Notes under the pieces: generated by a model | Databases searched by the model: none | Seen by the model: the letters and a program-made list of their open reading frames with translations, nothing else | What the model was told of the DNA's origin: nothing | Assembly (NCBI GenBank): GCA_018673955.1 | Contig: JABHBJ010000076.1 | Location: 1 to 64,000 of the forward strand | Length of the DNA: 64,000 bases | Direction: 5' to 3' | Source: Chloroflexota bacterium | GTDB taxonomy: Bacteria; Chloroflexota; Dehalococcoidia; Lucifugimonadales; Lucifugimonadaceae | Translations under genes and position numbers: made by a program | Shown here: positions 55,782-64,000 of the stretch, one piece after another | Layout of the letters: each line of letters opens with the position of its first letter | Position numbering within the stretch: position 1 is the first letter of the stretch

Positions 55782-56948
55782 TCAGACCGTTATAGCAGAC
55801 GGCTCAGTGGAATCGCCAGATTCGTTCGGATTTTGCTTGGATAGCTCGGGAAGCGAAGTCTCTATCAAGCCCCCGCCAATAACGACATCGTCCTGATAGA
55901 AGACGACAGCCTGACCGGGAGTGATCGCTCGAACCGGTTCATTGAATTCGATCTCAGCACCACCGGAAACTGCCCGAACCTTCGCAGGGGTATTACGTCC
56001 GTTGTATCGAATTCGAGCTTCGGCCGTAATCGATTCGGTAGGGGACGATCCGGATATCCAATTCACTCCGGAAGCGTACAAACGCGTTTTCATCAGATTT
56101 TCGGCTGGACCGACAGTAACCTGACCTGATTCTGCGTTTATGTCTGTCACATACATAGGACGTGGGGTGCTGTTGAAGATCGGGATTCGTTTGCGCTGTC
56201 CGATCGTGAATCCGTGGATTCCTTCGTGCTCACCAAGCACCTTGCCTTCGGCATCGATGATATCGCCCGGAGCTTTTCGCTTTAGGCGAGGCTCGATGAA
56301 CCGGTTGTAGTCGCCATCAGGAATAAAACAGATGTCCTGAGAATCGGGTTTGTCAGCAATTGACAGGCCAAGATCGCGAGCTACTTCCCGTATTTCGTCC
56401 TTAGAGTAGTCACCAATCGGCAGAGCCAGCTTTGAGAGCTGCTCTTGGCTCAATGTGTATAGGACGTAGGACTGATCCTTCATCGAGTCGATTCCGGCAA
56501 GTAGCTTGTACTCGCCATTGTCTTTCCGAATTCGAGCATAGTGCCCGGTCGCTACAACGTCGGCATCCATGAGCTCTGCACGTCGAACGAGAAATTCGAA
56601 TTTCAAACGATCATTGCAAGCGAGACAGGGGTGCGGTGTGCGCCCGCGTTCATACTCGCCAACAAAATAGTCGACAACGTGCTTCTGAAACTCTTCTTCA
56701 AAGTTTAGAAAGTAGTGTTTTGCTCCGATTTTTCGGCAGACGGCTCGGGCATCTTCGACATCTTCGAGCGAGCAGCACGACTTGTTTAGACGTGCAACAC
56801 TCTCGTTCGGAGCGTTGAAAAGTCGCATGGTTACGCCAACTACTTCATAGCCGTCTCGGGCGAGCAGGGCGGCCGCAACCGACGAATCAACTCCGCCACT
56901 CATAGCTACAACTGCACGTTTTTTCTTGTTTTGAACATCCACCATCAA
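55782..56948 (-). CDS. mnmA: tRNA-specific 2-thiouridylase MnmA
   Basis: Thiolates U34 of Lys, Glu and Gln tRNAs. 388 residues: PP-loop AMSGGVDSSVAA, first catalytic Cys in HPCLACNDRLKF, second in SQDICFIPDGDY, and C-terminal barrel with GGGLIETSLP. The start is ATG 56948. It depends on a cysteine desulfurase such as that at 43227, and tRNA-Lys is one of its targets. Confidence 0.96.
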   Translation of the reverse strand: MMVDVQNKKKRAVVAMSGGVDSSVAAALLARDGYEVVGVTMRLFNAPNESVARLNKSCCSLEDVEDARAVCRKIGAKHYFLNFEEEFQKHVVDYFVGEYERGRTPHPCLACNDRLKFEFLVRRAELMDADVVATGHYARIRKDNGEYKLLAGIDSMKDQSYVLYTLSQEQLSKLALPIGDYSKDEIREVARDLGLSIADKPDSQDICFIPDGDYNRFIEPRLKRKAPGDIIDAEGKVLGEHEGIHGFTIGQRKRIPIFNSTPRPMYVTDINAESGQVTVGPAENLMKTRLYASGVNWISGSSPTESITAEARIRYNGRNTPAKVRAVSGGAEIEFNEPVRAITPGQAVVFYQDDVVIGGGLIETSLPELSKQNPNESGDSTEPSAITV

Positions 56949-57053
56949 TTCAGATTACCAAATGTTCATAGAAATACTGCTAAACAACGGTTAAACGGAA
57001 TATCTAAAAATACTGAGTGGGAATCAGGCCGATTGTGTCTATAATTTAAAACA

Positions 57054-57428
57054 ATGGAAGACACGACCAAAACAAAGACAATCGCCACTAACGAAGAAAT
57101 CGCCCGAGCTGCGGTCGATGAGGCATCCGAGAAACTCGGATCTGACATCGTTCTGCTCGATACTGATGGTGTGAGTAGTTTCGCCGATTATTTCGTAATT
57201 ATCAGTGGTGAGACCGATCGTCACCTCGAATCGATGGCTGAGGATATTAGCCGTCGTTCACGAAAGATGGGTGTTCACGTAACTCACCGTGAGGGTTCTG
57301 GCGGCGGTGGCTGGGTTCTAATCGATTTCACAGGAGTGGTTGTTCATCTGTTCACCAAGGACCAACGTGAGCATTACGGACTTGAACAACTCTGGGCGCG
57401 TGCAACGGAAGTTGTCCGGGTTCAATAG
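57054..57428 (+). CDS. rsfS: Ribosomal silencing factor RsfS
   Basis: Binds uL14 and blocks joining of the ribosomal subunits when nutrients are low. 124 residues with the Iojap core DIVLLDTDGVSSFADYFVIISGETDRHLESMAEDI and the C-terminal WVLIDFTGVVVHLFTKDQREHYGLEQLW. It is divergent from mnmA and ends at a bidirectional terminator. Confidence 0.95.
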   Translation: MEDTTKTKTIATNEEIARAAVDEASEKLGSDIVLLDTDGVSSFADYFVIISGETDRHLESMAEDISRRSRKMGVHVTHREGSGGGGWVLIDFTGVVVHLFTKDQREHYGLEQLWARATEVVRVQ

Positions 57429-57445
57429 CGATACATACGTTAAAC

Positions 57446-57487
57446 GAAAAACGCCGGTGCGGACTTATTTCCCACCGGCGTTTTTTT
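57446..57487. terminator. Bidirectional terminator between rsfS and ndk
   Basis: CGCCGGTG (57452-57459) pairs with CACCGGCG (57473-57480), flanked by an A-run and a T-run of seven, so it works for both convergent genes. Confidence 0.9.
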
Positions 57488-57502
57488 ATTTAATCGAGAT
57501 AC

Positions 57503-57958
57503 TTACTCTACGATCCAAGGCTGAGTCGCACGGTCGTACGAAGTCAGTTCAGAATCGTTGAAGAACAGCGTCACTTCTCGTGCTGCATCGTCTTCATTGG
57601 CTGAACCGTGGATCAGGTTGCGACCCATGTCGACACCGAAATCGCCTCGGATTGTTCCCGGTGCCGAGTCGGCTGGGTTTGTCGCACCCATTATCTTTCG
57701 GGTGGTCGAAATAGCGCTTGGGCCTTCAAGGCAAAGCGCAACCACTGGAGAAGAAGTGATGAATCCTACGAGTCCATCGTAGAAGGGCTTGCCTTTGTGC
57801 TCACCGTAGTGAGTGCCGGCTAGTTCGTCGGAAATCTGCATCAGCTTCATGCCGACGATCTGTAGGCCTGTTCGCTCAAGTCGCCCGATAATCTCACCGG
57901 CAAGTCCGCGTTGTACACCATCAGGCTTTACCAGTACGAGTGTTCGCTCCATTGTCAT
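57503..57958 (-). CDS. ndk: Nucleoside diphosphate kinase
   Basis: Balances NTP pools by transfer of phosphate through a histidine. 151 residues: TLVLVKPDGVQRGLAGEII, then the active-site His in RNLIHGSANEDDAAREV. Full length. ATG 57958 has GGGAG upstream. Confidence 0.96.
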   Translation of the reverse strand: MTMERTLVLVKPDGVQRGLAGEIIGRLERTGLQIVGMKLMQISDELAGTHYGEHKGKPFYDGLVGFITSSPVVALCLEGPSAISTTRKIMGATNPADSAPGTIRGDFGVDMGRNLIHGSANEDDAAREVTLFFNDSELTSYDRATQPWIVE

Positions 57959-58047
57959 TTCTTCTCCCTAAAAGGATTTACAGGAATTGTGTCTAATCAT
58001 TGTGCCGTGAAATTTCTGTTGTTGGCGACGGATTAGGACAATTTCAG

Positions 58048-58713
58048 TTACTTGGGAGGTTTCGGTGTGCTGATCGAAGGTGGGCGGGCGTAGATTGGTC
58101 GAAGTTCTGTGTATGGAGTCGATAGACCTGATTCGAAGCTGGTGAGTGCGATATCTATAATCGAATTCGGGTCTCGAGTCGGCGCCGGCTGACCTCGAAA
58201 GCGAATTTGTTCAACGTGCCCAGCCATCAAATCGCACGCTTCGCCACATAGAAGTGCGTTCGGTTCGAGTATTAGTGCAAGTTCTTCTGGTGAATCAATG
58301 CCGGTCTTGGGATCTGAATCTGTCGTGTACCGAGCCCATGACACTTCGTTTCGACCAGCTGGGATTAGCGTGTAGACGGGTGTTTCGGCATCGATCAATT
58401 TACGATGTGGTTCTAATTCCACATCGTGAGTCGCTATGCCCAGAACCGGAAGCTGCTTGGCTACTACGAGCCCAAGAACCAAACTAATTCCGACTCGTAC
58501 GGCACTAAATCCGCCTGGTCCGAGAGCGACAGCTACGTGAGTTACATCTTTAGGCGTTAGCGAAAGTTCGGATAGCGATTCAACGACGGCGGGCATCAGT
58601 TCTCGACCATGGTTCTGGTTCGATCGCCAAGTCCGGGTTTCTCGCTTGCCTTCGCTGTCCATGGCACCGACTCCGGCGAAACGAGTCGATGTGTCGATTG
58701 CTAATAAGATCAA
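58048..58713 (-). CDS. tsaB: tRNA threonylcarbamoyladenosine synthesis protein TsaB
   Basis: Scaffold partner of TsaD in making t6A37 of ANN-decoding tRNAs. 221 residues with the ASKHA start LLAIDTSTRFAGVG, the RNQNHGRELMPAVV segment and GPGGFSAVRVGISLVLGL. The start overlaps the tsaE stop by four bases. tsaD is not in the window. Divergence in the last 60 residues is usual. Confidence 0.93.
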   Translation of the reverse strand: MILLAIDTSTRFAGVGAMDSEGKRETRTWRSNQNHGRELMPAVVESLSELSLTPKDVTHVAVALGPGGFSAVRVGISLVLGLVVAKQLPVLGIATHDVELEPHRKLIDAETPVYTLIPAGRNEVSWARYTTDSDPKTGIDSPEELALILEPNALLCGEACDLMAGHVEQIRFRGQPAPTRDPNSIIDIALTSFESGLSTPYTELRPIYARPPSISTPKPPK

Positions 58714-59276
58714 TTTTCCGGTTGGCCTGTCTGTTCAGGTGTTGATGAGTAAGTCAACCCGACAGCGCCATCGAGTGATTCGAACACGGCGGCAGAACGG
58801 CTAAGCAAGTTTGCTGAACCGGGGCCAGTTGGCGTAAAGGTGATGATCCGTTGGTCGTCGTGATCGCCGTTAACTATTTTCAGGAATAGAGCGTCGTACG
58901 GCAACGCTGTTCCCCCGATTTCAGGCCATTCAATCACCAATGCCCCATTTATGAGTCGCTCTTCCAACGCAAGCTCTTCCACCTCGTCGATTGAGCCAAG
59001 GCGATATAGATCACAGTGACTAAGGTGAATCTTTCCGGGGTATTCGTTGATGATGACGAAGGTTGGGCTACGAGCAGAGACTGGGCTTTCGATAGCTTCA
59101 GCCATGCCATGAACCATTCTTGTTTTACCTGCTCCTAGGTCGCCCGAAAGCAAAACCGTATCGCCGGATCGAATAGCGTATCCGATCGATTTACCAATTC
59201 GGACAGTATCGTCTTCCGAATCGGATACCAGTAGTAGGGCAGGGCTCGGCTGGCTTGGCTGGGCAGTTTCAATCAT
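58710..59276 (-). CDS. tsaE: tRNA threonylcarbamoyladenosine synthesis ATPase TsaE
   Basis: ATPase subunit of the TsaBDE complex. 188 residues: Walker A LSGDLGAGKTRMV, PTFVIINEY and the HCDLYRL motif. It overlaps thiL by eight bases and tsaB by four, so thiL-tsaE-tsaB are coupled. About 40 extra residues at the C-terminus lack clear homology. Confidence 0.94.
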   Translation of the reverse strand: MIETAQPSQPSPALLLVSDSEDDTVRIGKSIGYAIRSGDTVLLSGDLGAGKTRMVHGMAEAIESPVSARSPTFVIINEYPGKIHLSHCDLYRLGSIDEVEELALEERLINGALVIEWPEIGGTALPYDALFLKIVNGDHDDQRIITFTPTGPGSANLLSRSAAVFESLDGAVGLTYSSTPEQTGQPEN

Positions 59277-60294
59277 TCAGATGATCCCATCCCTTGTGAA
59301 TCGGTTCGTACAGCTCGCCGTTCTCATCAACTACGTCCACTTGACCACTAGGTAATTCACTCGAAGATACACTGCCGATAACTGTGAGATCGACTTTGTT
59401 AGCGACAAGATCGTCTACTAGAGATTTTGATGCTGTGAACGCTAGTTCATAGTCTTCACCACCGCTGAGAGCGAGCTCGATAGCACTAGTTCCAAACATA
59501 AATATTAACTCAGTTGCGAGCGGGATATTCACCATCTCAATCGTAATTTTGACACCACTTAGTTTCGCAATCTTCTCAAGATCACCAACTAGTCCGTCGC
59601 TGATATCCATTGCACAACGAACTCCAAATTCGACAAGTTTGTTGCCAACTTCGATTCGTGGAGTAGGGCGAAAGTGGCGATCGACAAGAATTTTCCCGCT
59701 TGGGTTTGTTTCACCACTGAACAGCACTTTGAGTCCGCCTGCGGAGCTACCTAAGGGTCCAGTGACGCAAACCAAATCGCCAGCCTGCGCTTCGGTGCGT
59801 CGCATGGTCATTGGCTCGCCATATGAATCCGTTGATGGATGACCACTTAAGGCGATGTTCACGAACATGATTGGAGAAGAAACAACGTCGCCCCCAACAA
59901 TCGATCCACCGAACTCGGAAAAAGCAGCGTTCATGCCGTCATAGAAATCAGCGAACGTATCAACAGATGCCCTTGACGGAACACCCAAAGTAACCAACGC
60001 ATGATCGGGAACGCCACCCATGGCAGCTATATCGCTGAGATTTGAAACCGCACACTTCCAGCCAATGTCGAACCAGCGTTCGTCGGCAGATCGGAAATGA
60101 ACACCGTCGACAATTGCGTCGGTTGTCAGCAACATTTGGCTGGCGGGTGTCGAGACCACCGCTGCATCATCACCAATACCGGTAATAACGGTGTCAGCAC
60201 CTTCGATGTTTTTGGCAGATTCGAGTTCAGAAAGACGAGCAATGAGTTCGAATTCATTCATATTCGTACTGTCATTGTTTATCGGAGGCTTCAT
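59269..60294 (-). CDS. thiL: Thiamine-monophosphate kinase ThiL
   Basis: Makes thiamine diphosphate from thiamine monophosphate. 341 residues of the PurM fold: EFELIARLSELE, GIGDDAAVV, TTDAIVDGVHF, WKCAVSNLSDIAAMGG, CAMDISDGLVGDLEKI and SGGEDYELAF. The start is ATG 60294 or, more probably by homology, ATG 60261 (MNEFELIARL). No ribosome binding site decides. It leads the thiL-tsaE-tsaB group. Confidence 0.94.
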   Translation of the reverse strand: MKPPINNDSTNMNEFELIARLSELESAKNIEGADTVITGIGDDAAVVSTPASQMLLTTDAIVDGVHFRSADERWFDIGWKCAVSNLSDIAAMGGVPDHALVTLGVPSRASVDTFADFYDGMNAAFSEFGGSIVGGDVVSSPIMFVNIALSGHPSTDSYGEPMTMRRTEAQAGDLVCVTGPLGSSAGGLKVLFSGETNPSGKILVDRHFRPTPRIEVGNKLVEFGVRCAMDISDGLVGDLEKIAKLSGVKITIEMVNIPLATELIFMFGTSAIELALSGGEDYELAFTASKSLVDDLVANKVDLTVIGSVSSSELPSGQVDVVDENGELYEPIHKGWDHLND

Positions 60295-60435
60295 ATATGG
60301 AGTCGATTATATTGGCAAAGTATCAATTCGTTCAGATATTTTGTCTCCAAAACCCATTTATACGAGCGCTTGCCGCCTATAATTCCACCGGAAAATTAGT
60401 GTCAATAACGCCATTTCGAAACTGAGGAGAAGAAT

Positions 60436-60621
60436 TTGCCAATAGTAAACGTAGCTCTCTACGCCGGTCGAACCGACCAACAGAAAGCCGATCTCGCTAA
60501 GGCGATTACAAAAGCCATTTCTGAAACTGCTGGAGTGCCTGATTCGGCAACAACGATTATCTTCCAAGATGTAGAAAAGGCCAGTTGGTCGGTCGGTGGC
60601 GAGATGATGTCAGAAGCATAA
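60436..60621 (+). CDS. 4-oxalocrotonate tautomerase family protein
   Basis: 61-residue member of the tautomerase family with the catalytic N-terminal proline (MPIVNVALYAGRT), exposed once Met is removed. The start is TTG with GAGGAGA a few bases upstream, which supports it. Family members isomerise keto-enol pairs in aromatic degradation, but the substrate here is unknown. Single gene. Confidence 0.85.
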   Translation: MPIVNVALYAGRTDQQKADLAKAITKAISETAGVPDSATTIIFQDVEKASWSVGGEMMSEA

Positions 60622-60860
60622 TTTCCCGAGATTACAGAAGAAATCTCAATTAGCGGAGACGAACTATTTGTAAACGGTGAATCGTTTGCTAGGTTTACTC
60701 GGTGATAGTTAGCCGAATGTGATGCTCAGGGATCAACTTCGGTGTACATGCCAATTTTCTGCTCATTGCTCGTCGCAAAGTAGCGAGCAGGAACAATTTA
60801 GTTCGTCCTTTTGCCCTGACTTTTAATTGGTTCGCAACAGAAAGAAAATGGAGCTCGAAT

Positions 60861-62096
60861 ATGTCTGATCCCGGCAACGTAGCTTGGATGCTGACCGCGT
60901 CGGCATTAGTACTTCTCATGACTCCCGGTCTGGCCTTCTTCTATGGCGGTTTAGTTCGAGGGAAGAACGTCGTTTCTACATTGATGTACAGCTACGTCGC
61001 TATGGGCGTTGTGAGCGTATTGTGGGTCCTTTGGGGTTACAGTCTGGCGTTCGGAGCGGGCGGCGATTTTATAGGTAACTTCGATTTTGTCGGGTTCCGA
61101 AACGTATCGGCTGAGAGTACCGACAGTGGTATATCGCCGATGCTATTCGCTATTTTTCAGATGATGTTTGCCATCATCACCCCGGCACTGATCACCGGTG
61201 CCTTTGCTGAGAGATTCAAATTCACGACTTACATAGTGTTTCTCTTTGTTTGGGTCACGGTCGTTTACGTTCCGGTGACTCACTGGGTATGGGCTGCTGA
61301 TGGTTGGATCGCTGGGATCGGTGCACTCGACTTCGCTGGTGGAATCGTCGTTTACGCCTCTGCCGGTATCGCCGCAATTGTTGTGGCGCGTATGGTTGGG
61401 TCAAGACGCCAAGTCGAGCGAGGTGTAGAACCTCATAACGTTCCATACGTTCTGTTAGGAACCGGTCTTTTGTGGTTCGGATGGTTCGGCTTTAACGCTG
61501 GGTCAGGTCTACTTGCCGACAGTGTCGCCGTCACGGCGTTCCTCGTGACAAACACTTCTGCGGCAATCGCAGGATTGGTGTGGATGGTTTTGGACTACCA
61601 ATCGACTGGTCGAACCAGTGGCGTTGGTTTTGCCACAGGTGCAATCGCCGGACTGGCTTCGATTACGCCGGCAGCCGGATTCGTTGGGCCGATGGGTGCG
61701 TTTGGAATAGGAATTGTGGGCAGCATCGCCGCTTATTCAGCTGTGAAATTGATGTCCAAGACCCGAATCGATGACGCCTTGGAAGTGTTCGCTGTTCACG
61801 GTGTTGGTGGAATATGGGGCTCAATTGCAACTGGCATATTCGCCGTTCAACAAATCGACGACAACGGAATTATGCAGAACGTTGGGTTGATCGACGGAGA
61901 AACAGGTCTTCTTTGGGCGAACTTTAGAGCAGTCATAGCTGTTGCCGTTTATTCAGGAATTATGACCTTTATTATTTTGAAAATTCTCGACGTTATTCCA
62001 GGGCTAGGACTCAGAGTCACAAGGGAACAAGAAGATCTCGGTCTTGATATCACACTGCACGGTGAACGTGGATACGTCGCAGACGGAGCTGACTAA
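60861..62096 (+). CDS. amt: Ammonium transporter (Amt family)
   Basis: Membrane ammonium channel of 411 residues with 11 predicted helices. Start region NVAWMLTASALVLLMTPGLAFFYGGLVRGKN, and GAFAERFKF, ALDFAGGIVVYASAGIAA and AVHGVGGIWGSI are diagnostic. The second pore histidine (His313, AVHGVGG) is present, but the first, in VVHIN of AmtB (His168), is Tyr165 here. The cytoplasmic tail (GLRVTREQEDLGLDITLHGERGY) is conserved and is where P-II acts. glnK follows 107 bases downstream. Confidence 0.94.
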   Translation: MSDPGNVAWMLTASALVLLMTPGLAFFYGGLVRGKNVVSTLMYSYVAMGVVSVLWVLWGYSLAFGAGGDFIGNFDFVGFRNVSAESTDSGISPMLFAIFQMMFAIITPALITGAFAERFKFTTYIVFLFVWVTVVYVPVTHWVWAADGWIAGIGALDFAGGIVVYASAGIAAIVVARMVGSRRQVERGVEPHNVPYVLLGTGLLWFGWFGFNAGSGLLADSVAVTAFLVTNTSAAIAGLVWMVLDYQSTGRTSGVGFATGAIAGLASITPAAGFVGPMGAFGIGIVGSIAAYSAVKLMSKTRIDDALEVFAVHGVGGIWGSIATGIFAVQQIDDNGIMQNVGLIDGETGLLWANFRAVIAVAVYSGIMTFIILKILDVIPGLGLRVTREQEDLGLDITLHGERGYVADGAD

Positions 62097-62116
62097 CCGA
62101 CTAACCGACTTACTAA

Positions 62117-62145
62117 CCCTTGTTGCCCTTTGCTAAAAACAAGGG
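62117..62145 (+). promoter_or_regulatory. Hairpin between amt and glnK
   Basis: CCCTTGTT and AACAAGGG pair over 8 bp with a 13-base loop. With no T-run after it, it is more likely an mRNA processing or attenuating element than a strong terminator. Confidence 0.4.
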
Positions 62146-62203
62146 GCTGTAAACACGCTATTATTCGCCGCACAGTAACGCGGTAACCATTTAGGACAAT
62201 TAC

Positions 62204-62557
62204 GTGATCAGAATAGAAGCCATTGTGCGTCCCGATCGAATTAACATCATCATTGATGCGTTAGACGCTGTCGATTGTCGTGGGTTTAACGTTCAAAACG
62301 TGAACGGACGTGGTCAACAGCAGGGCGTTGAAGTGTTCACAGGTAGGGGTGCAACAACTGCCACACGGACGTCGCTTCCTAAGGTCCTTATAACAATAGT
62401 TGTTAGGGATGGCGATAAAGACAAAATTATCGAAGCAATCCTCGGAGCGGCTAAGAGCTCCGAAGAAGGCTCTATCGGCGACGGGAAAATATTCGTATCG
62501 GTGATTTCGGAAGTTATTAGGGTGCGCACCGGTGAGAGAGACGAATCGGCGCTCTAG
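62204..62557 (+). CDS. glnK: P-II nitrogen regulatory protein with atypical T-loop
   Basis: P-II protein of 117 residues (GTG start). The start IRIEAIVRPDRINIIIDAL, the core GFNVQNVNGRGQQQG and the C-terminal GDGKIFV (B-loop) fit GlnK/GlnB. The T-loop reads GVEVFTGRGATTATRTSLPK and contains no tyrosine; the usual uridylylated Tyr51 is absent and the loop is about two residues longer. Regulation would then rest on ATP, ADP and 2-oxoglutarate. Pairing with amt is the classic arrangement for gating the channel. Confidence 0.93.
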   Translation: MIRIEAIVRPDRINIIIDALDAVDCRGFNVQNVNGRGQQQGVEVFTGRGATTATRTSLPKVLITIVVRDGDKDKIIEAILGAAKSSEEGSIGDGKIFVSVISEVIRVRTGERDESAL

Positions 62558-62723
62558 TTGTACTTCGAAGGTATGGCGTATGTCGCTTTAGCAAGTTTCT
62601 CGCGTGTGGAAAACAGCCGAGCGATGATGTCCGAAGCGGAATCTAGAAGGATTCTTCGGAGATTCGAGCGAATTACTGGTGGTAACCGAGTTTGACTGAT
62701 CGCGTAACTTAGTTGATTTGCCG

Positions 62724-62752
62724 TTGACAGTGTGGATGCGCTCCGATTGAAT
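62724..62752 (+). promoter_or_regulatory. Promoter of tRNA-Lys
   Basis: A perfect TTGACA (62724-62729), a 17-base spacer and TTGAAT (62747-62752) lie upstream of tRNA-Lys, which starts 18 bases after the -10 element. Confidence 0.6.
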
Positions 62753-62769
62753 TGTTAAGTGAACTCAGT

Positions 62770-62845
62770 GACGGGCTAGCTCAATTGGCAGAGCAAGTGA
62801 CTCTTAATCACTAGGTTCGGGGTTCAAGTCCCCGGCCCGTCACCA
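62770..62845 (+). tRNA. tRNA-Lys(CTT)
   Basis: Acceptor arms GACGGGC / GCCCGTC, D-loop AATTGGCAGA, anticodon stem AGTGA / TCACT with loop CTCTTAA (anticodon CTT), T arm CGGGG TTCAAGT CCCCG. The discriminator A and CCA are encoded. It reads AAG; a TTT lysine tRNA is expected elsewhere. Confidence 0.96.
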
Positions 62846-62864
62846 AACTGAAACTAAACTTGAG

Positions 62865-62890
62865 AACGTGCGCCCACTGTGGCGCACGTT
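62865..62890 (+). terminator. Terminator of tRNA-Lys
   Basis: Perfect 10-bp stem AACGTGCGCC / GGCGCACGTT around CACTGT, followed by TT; about 20 bases after the tRNA. Confidence 0.8.
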
Positions 62891-62973
62891 TTCGGTTAAC
62901 GCTAATTAGCTGTGTACCACTCGACCGAAATCGACCGTTATGATGCTCTTTTACCTGAAAAACGAGGGCTTGA

Positions 62974-63528
62974 ATGATAAAGATACCGATGACCACTCCA
63001 GCAATTATGTGTGCGCTCGTAGTTGCTGTAGCGATATTTGGATCTTCATGTTCATCTGGTGATAGTGAGCCTGAAGATTCATTTTCGAAAATTAACCCGG
63101 ATGAGACCATTCGAGATCTAAGTAGCTTTGAAAAAGCACCTTTTAAGCTGTCCAAAGAGTACGACGTTTCCGCGCTACCCATGGCAGATGCAGCATATAA
63201 AGGTTTTTTCACTCCACCCGACAGCAATTCAATTCAGTACGAACTACGCATTTATCCTGATCATACGAGTGCAGTTGAGAAAGGGATGGAGTACGCAGAG
63301 GAAGTAACCGGACCAGACGCTCTACTTCGCTCTGTAGACGTACGTTGGGACGAGGGTACTAAGGATCGCCGTGGAGGCGGAGGATCCCGGGGGGCTCTCA
63401 CTCCGATATACGCTGATTACGTAATTATTGGTAACGTGATAATGCTATGCCAAGGTCGTGATTCAGTGCAGTCATTGAATCGATGTCAGGATCTACTGTT
63501 AGCAGTAGGAATTGGAATAGTTCATTAG
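62974..63528 (+). CDS. Putative lipoprotein, function unknown
   Basis: 184 residues. A signal peptide of about 25 residues (MIKIPMTTPAIMCALVVAVAIFGSSC) ends in a Cys that could be lipidated, although FGSSC is only a partial lipobox fit. A mature region of about 150 residues follows with Tyr/Asp/Glu-rich segments and a short Gly/Arg stretch (DRRGGGGSRG). Late Cys residues (LCQGRD, RCQD) may form a disulfide. No family was recognised. LspA (27236) would process it. Confidence 0.6.
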   Translation: MIKIPMTTPAIMCALVVAVAIFGSSCSSGDSEPEDSFSKINPDETIRDLSSFEKAPFKLSKEYDVSALPMADAAYKGFFTPPDSNSIQYELRIYPDHTSAVEKGMEYAEEVTGPDALLRSVDVRWDEGTKDRRGGGGSRGALTPIYADYVIIGNVIMLCQGRDSVQSLNRCQDLLLAVGIGIVH

Positions 63529-63774
63529 TAATACTGTGAAAATTCCACATCGATATTGACTACTATTCATTACTACATTTATCTAAGGACTGTGAGTCCC
63601 GCTTGTTTTTAAGAGCTAGTACAACCTAAGTGATTAAACCTTGATTTGATGTGTAGTAGCTGGGGGAGATGAACAGTCGAAGATAAACGGCCCGAAGAGT
63701 GGACAGACGAATTGTTACACCCACTGATCCGCAAAACCTGCCATCGCCGCCGGAGGCACTTGATGTGAGTGCCG

Positions 63775-64000
63775 TTAGATCTGAACAGGTGTACCGCCGT
63801 CGATGTGGATGATTTGGCTTGTGATGAAACGGGATTCTCCAGAAACCAGAAACAGAACAAGATTTGCCACATCTATTGGGTATCCCGGACCATCGATCAT
63901 CTGCATTAGCTCGAACATTCCTTCGAACGCATGGTGTCCGCCATCAGCATCTGTGATCGTCCCGCGAGTGGCACCGGGAGTCATAATTTGGCCGGGTCGG
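63775..64000 (-). CDS. Short-chain dehydrogenase/reductase, N-terminus beyond the window
   Basis: Only the last ~75 residues are present, and the frame is open to the right edge. The preserved end reads PGQIMTPGA, GYPIDVANLVLFLVSGESRFITSQIIHIDGG, which is the standard C-terminal signature of classical SDR oxidoreductases (PG..TP, the P-x-DVA motif and the final xxDGG). The substrate cannot be judged without the rest. It converges with the putative lipoprotein gene; the 246-base gap holds nothing recognised. Confidence 0.85.
   Translation of the reverse strand, partial: RPGQIMTPGATRGTITDADGGHHAFEGMFELMQMIDGPGYPIDVANLVLFLVSGESRFITSQIIHIDGGTPVQI

Noticed and set aside
62811-63227. 138-residue minus frame beginning in the lipoprotein gene
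   Set aside because: It runs through the tRNA-Lys terminator and into the tRNA gene, and is antisense to the putative lipoprotein.
1-64000. CRISPR array, intact IS element, phage genes or integrase
   Set aside because: No regularly spaced repeats, transposase, integrase or phage structural motifs were seen on either strand.

Overview
The window is a bacterial chromosome segment of mostly housekeeping genes, closely packed on both strands in short operons, with two tRNA genes and no rRNA, CRISPR array or intact mobile element. The gene set suggests Chloroflexota, probably a free-living Dehalococcoidia of the SAR202 type. The pointers are a MoaD-MoaE fusion, L-aspartate dehydrogenase in place of NadB, an LLM-class flavin oxidoreductase, a cyclase-family hydrolase, a membrane pyrophosphatase and frequent TTG/GTG starts. 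This placement is inference; no phylogenetic marker was searched.

Layout. 1-8.7 kb: membrane protein cut by the edge, RD-rich DEAD-box helicase, uronate-dehydrogenase-like epimerase, PHP hydrolase, a thioredoxin/NHL protein whose redox codon is TGA, and YyaL. 8.7-11.6 kb: rpsP-KH-rimM and yebC on the minus strand, then a decayed flavin-binding gene. 11.8-19.8 kb: MoaD-MoaE, an ABC-2 exporter, tRNA-Ser(GCT), nadX, miaB-nadA-nadC and dtd. 19.8-27.9 kb (minus): FmdB-like protein, HAD protein, purL, purQ, rpsU, gltX, rluD, lspA. 28-32.6 kb: threonine aldolase, an ABC ATPase relic, rarA, an Smr protein and selA. 32.7-38.3 kb: coaE, then a CbbQ-like ATPase, a Nudix hydrolase and a 1144-residue VWA protein. 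38.5-43 kb (minus): a Gld-like ABC system with a DUF4340 protein. 43.2-50.6 kb: cysteine desulfurase, mutS, LLM oxidoreductase, a prepilin-peptidase relic and an MBL hydrolase. 50.7-60.3 kb: hppA, cyclase, yraN-rnhB, mnmA, rsfS, ndk and tsaB-tsaE-thiL. 60.4-64 kb: tautomerase, amt-glnK, tRNA-Lys(CTT), a putative lipoprotein and an SDR enzyme cut by the right edge.

The main result is an unannotated selenoprotein. The thioredoxin/NHL frame is open from 4712 to 6295 except for one TGA at 4922. That TGA sits where this family has the first cysteine of its CxxC pair, giving C-U-I-N-C. A 7-bp hairpin lies at a suitable distance downstream, and selA, the enzyme that makes Sec-tRNA, is in the same window. 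A standard gene caller splits this gene into two fragments.

Other points are an ammonium channel with Tyr at the first twin-His position paired with a P-II protein that has no tyrosine in its T-loop, three gene relics (PPOX/NimA-like, ABC ATPase, prepilin peptidase), a truncated YraN with a changed active-site residue, and a tRNA-Ser gene bracketed by matching inverted arms that abut a 26-bp hairpin.
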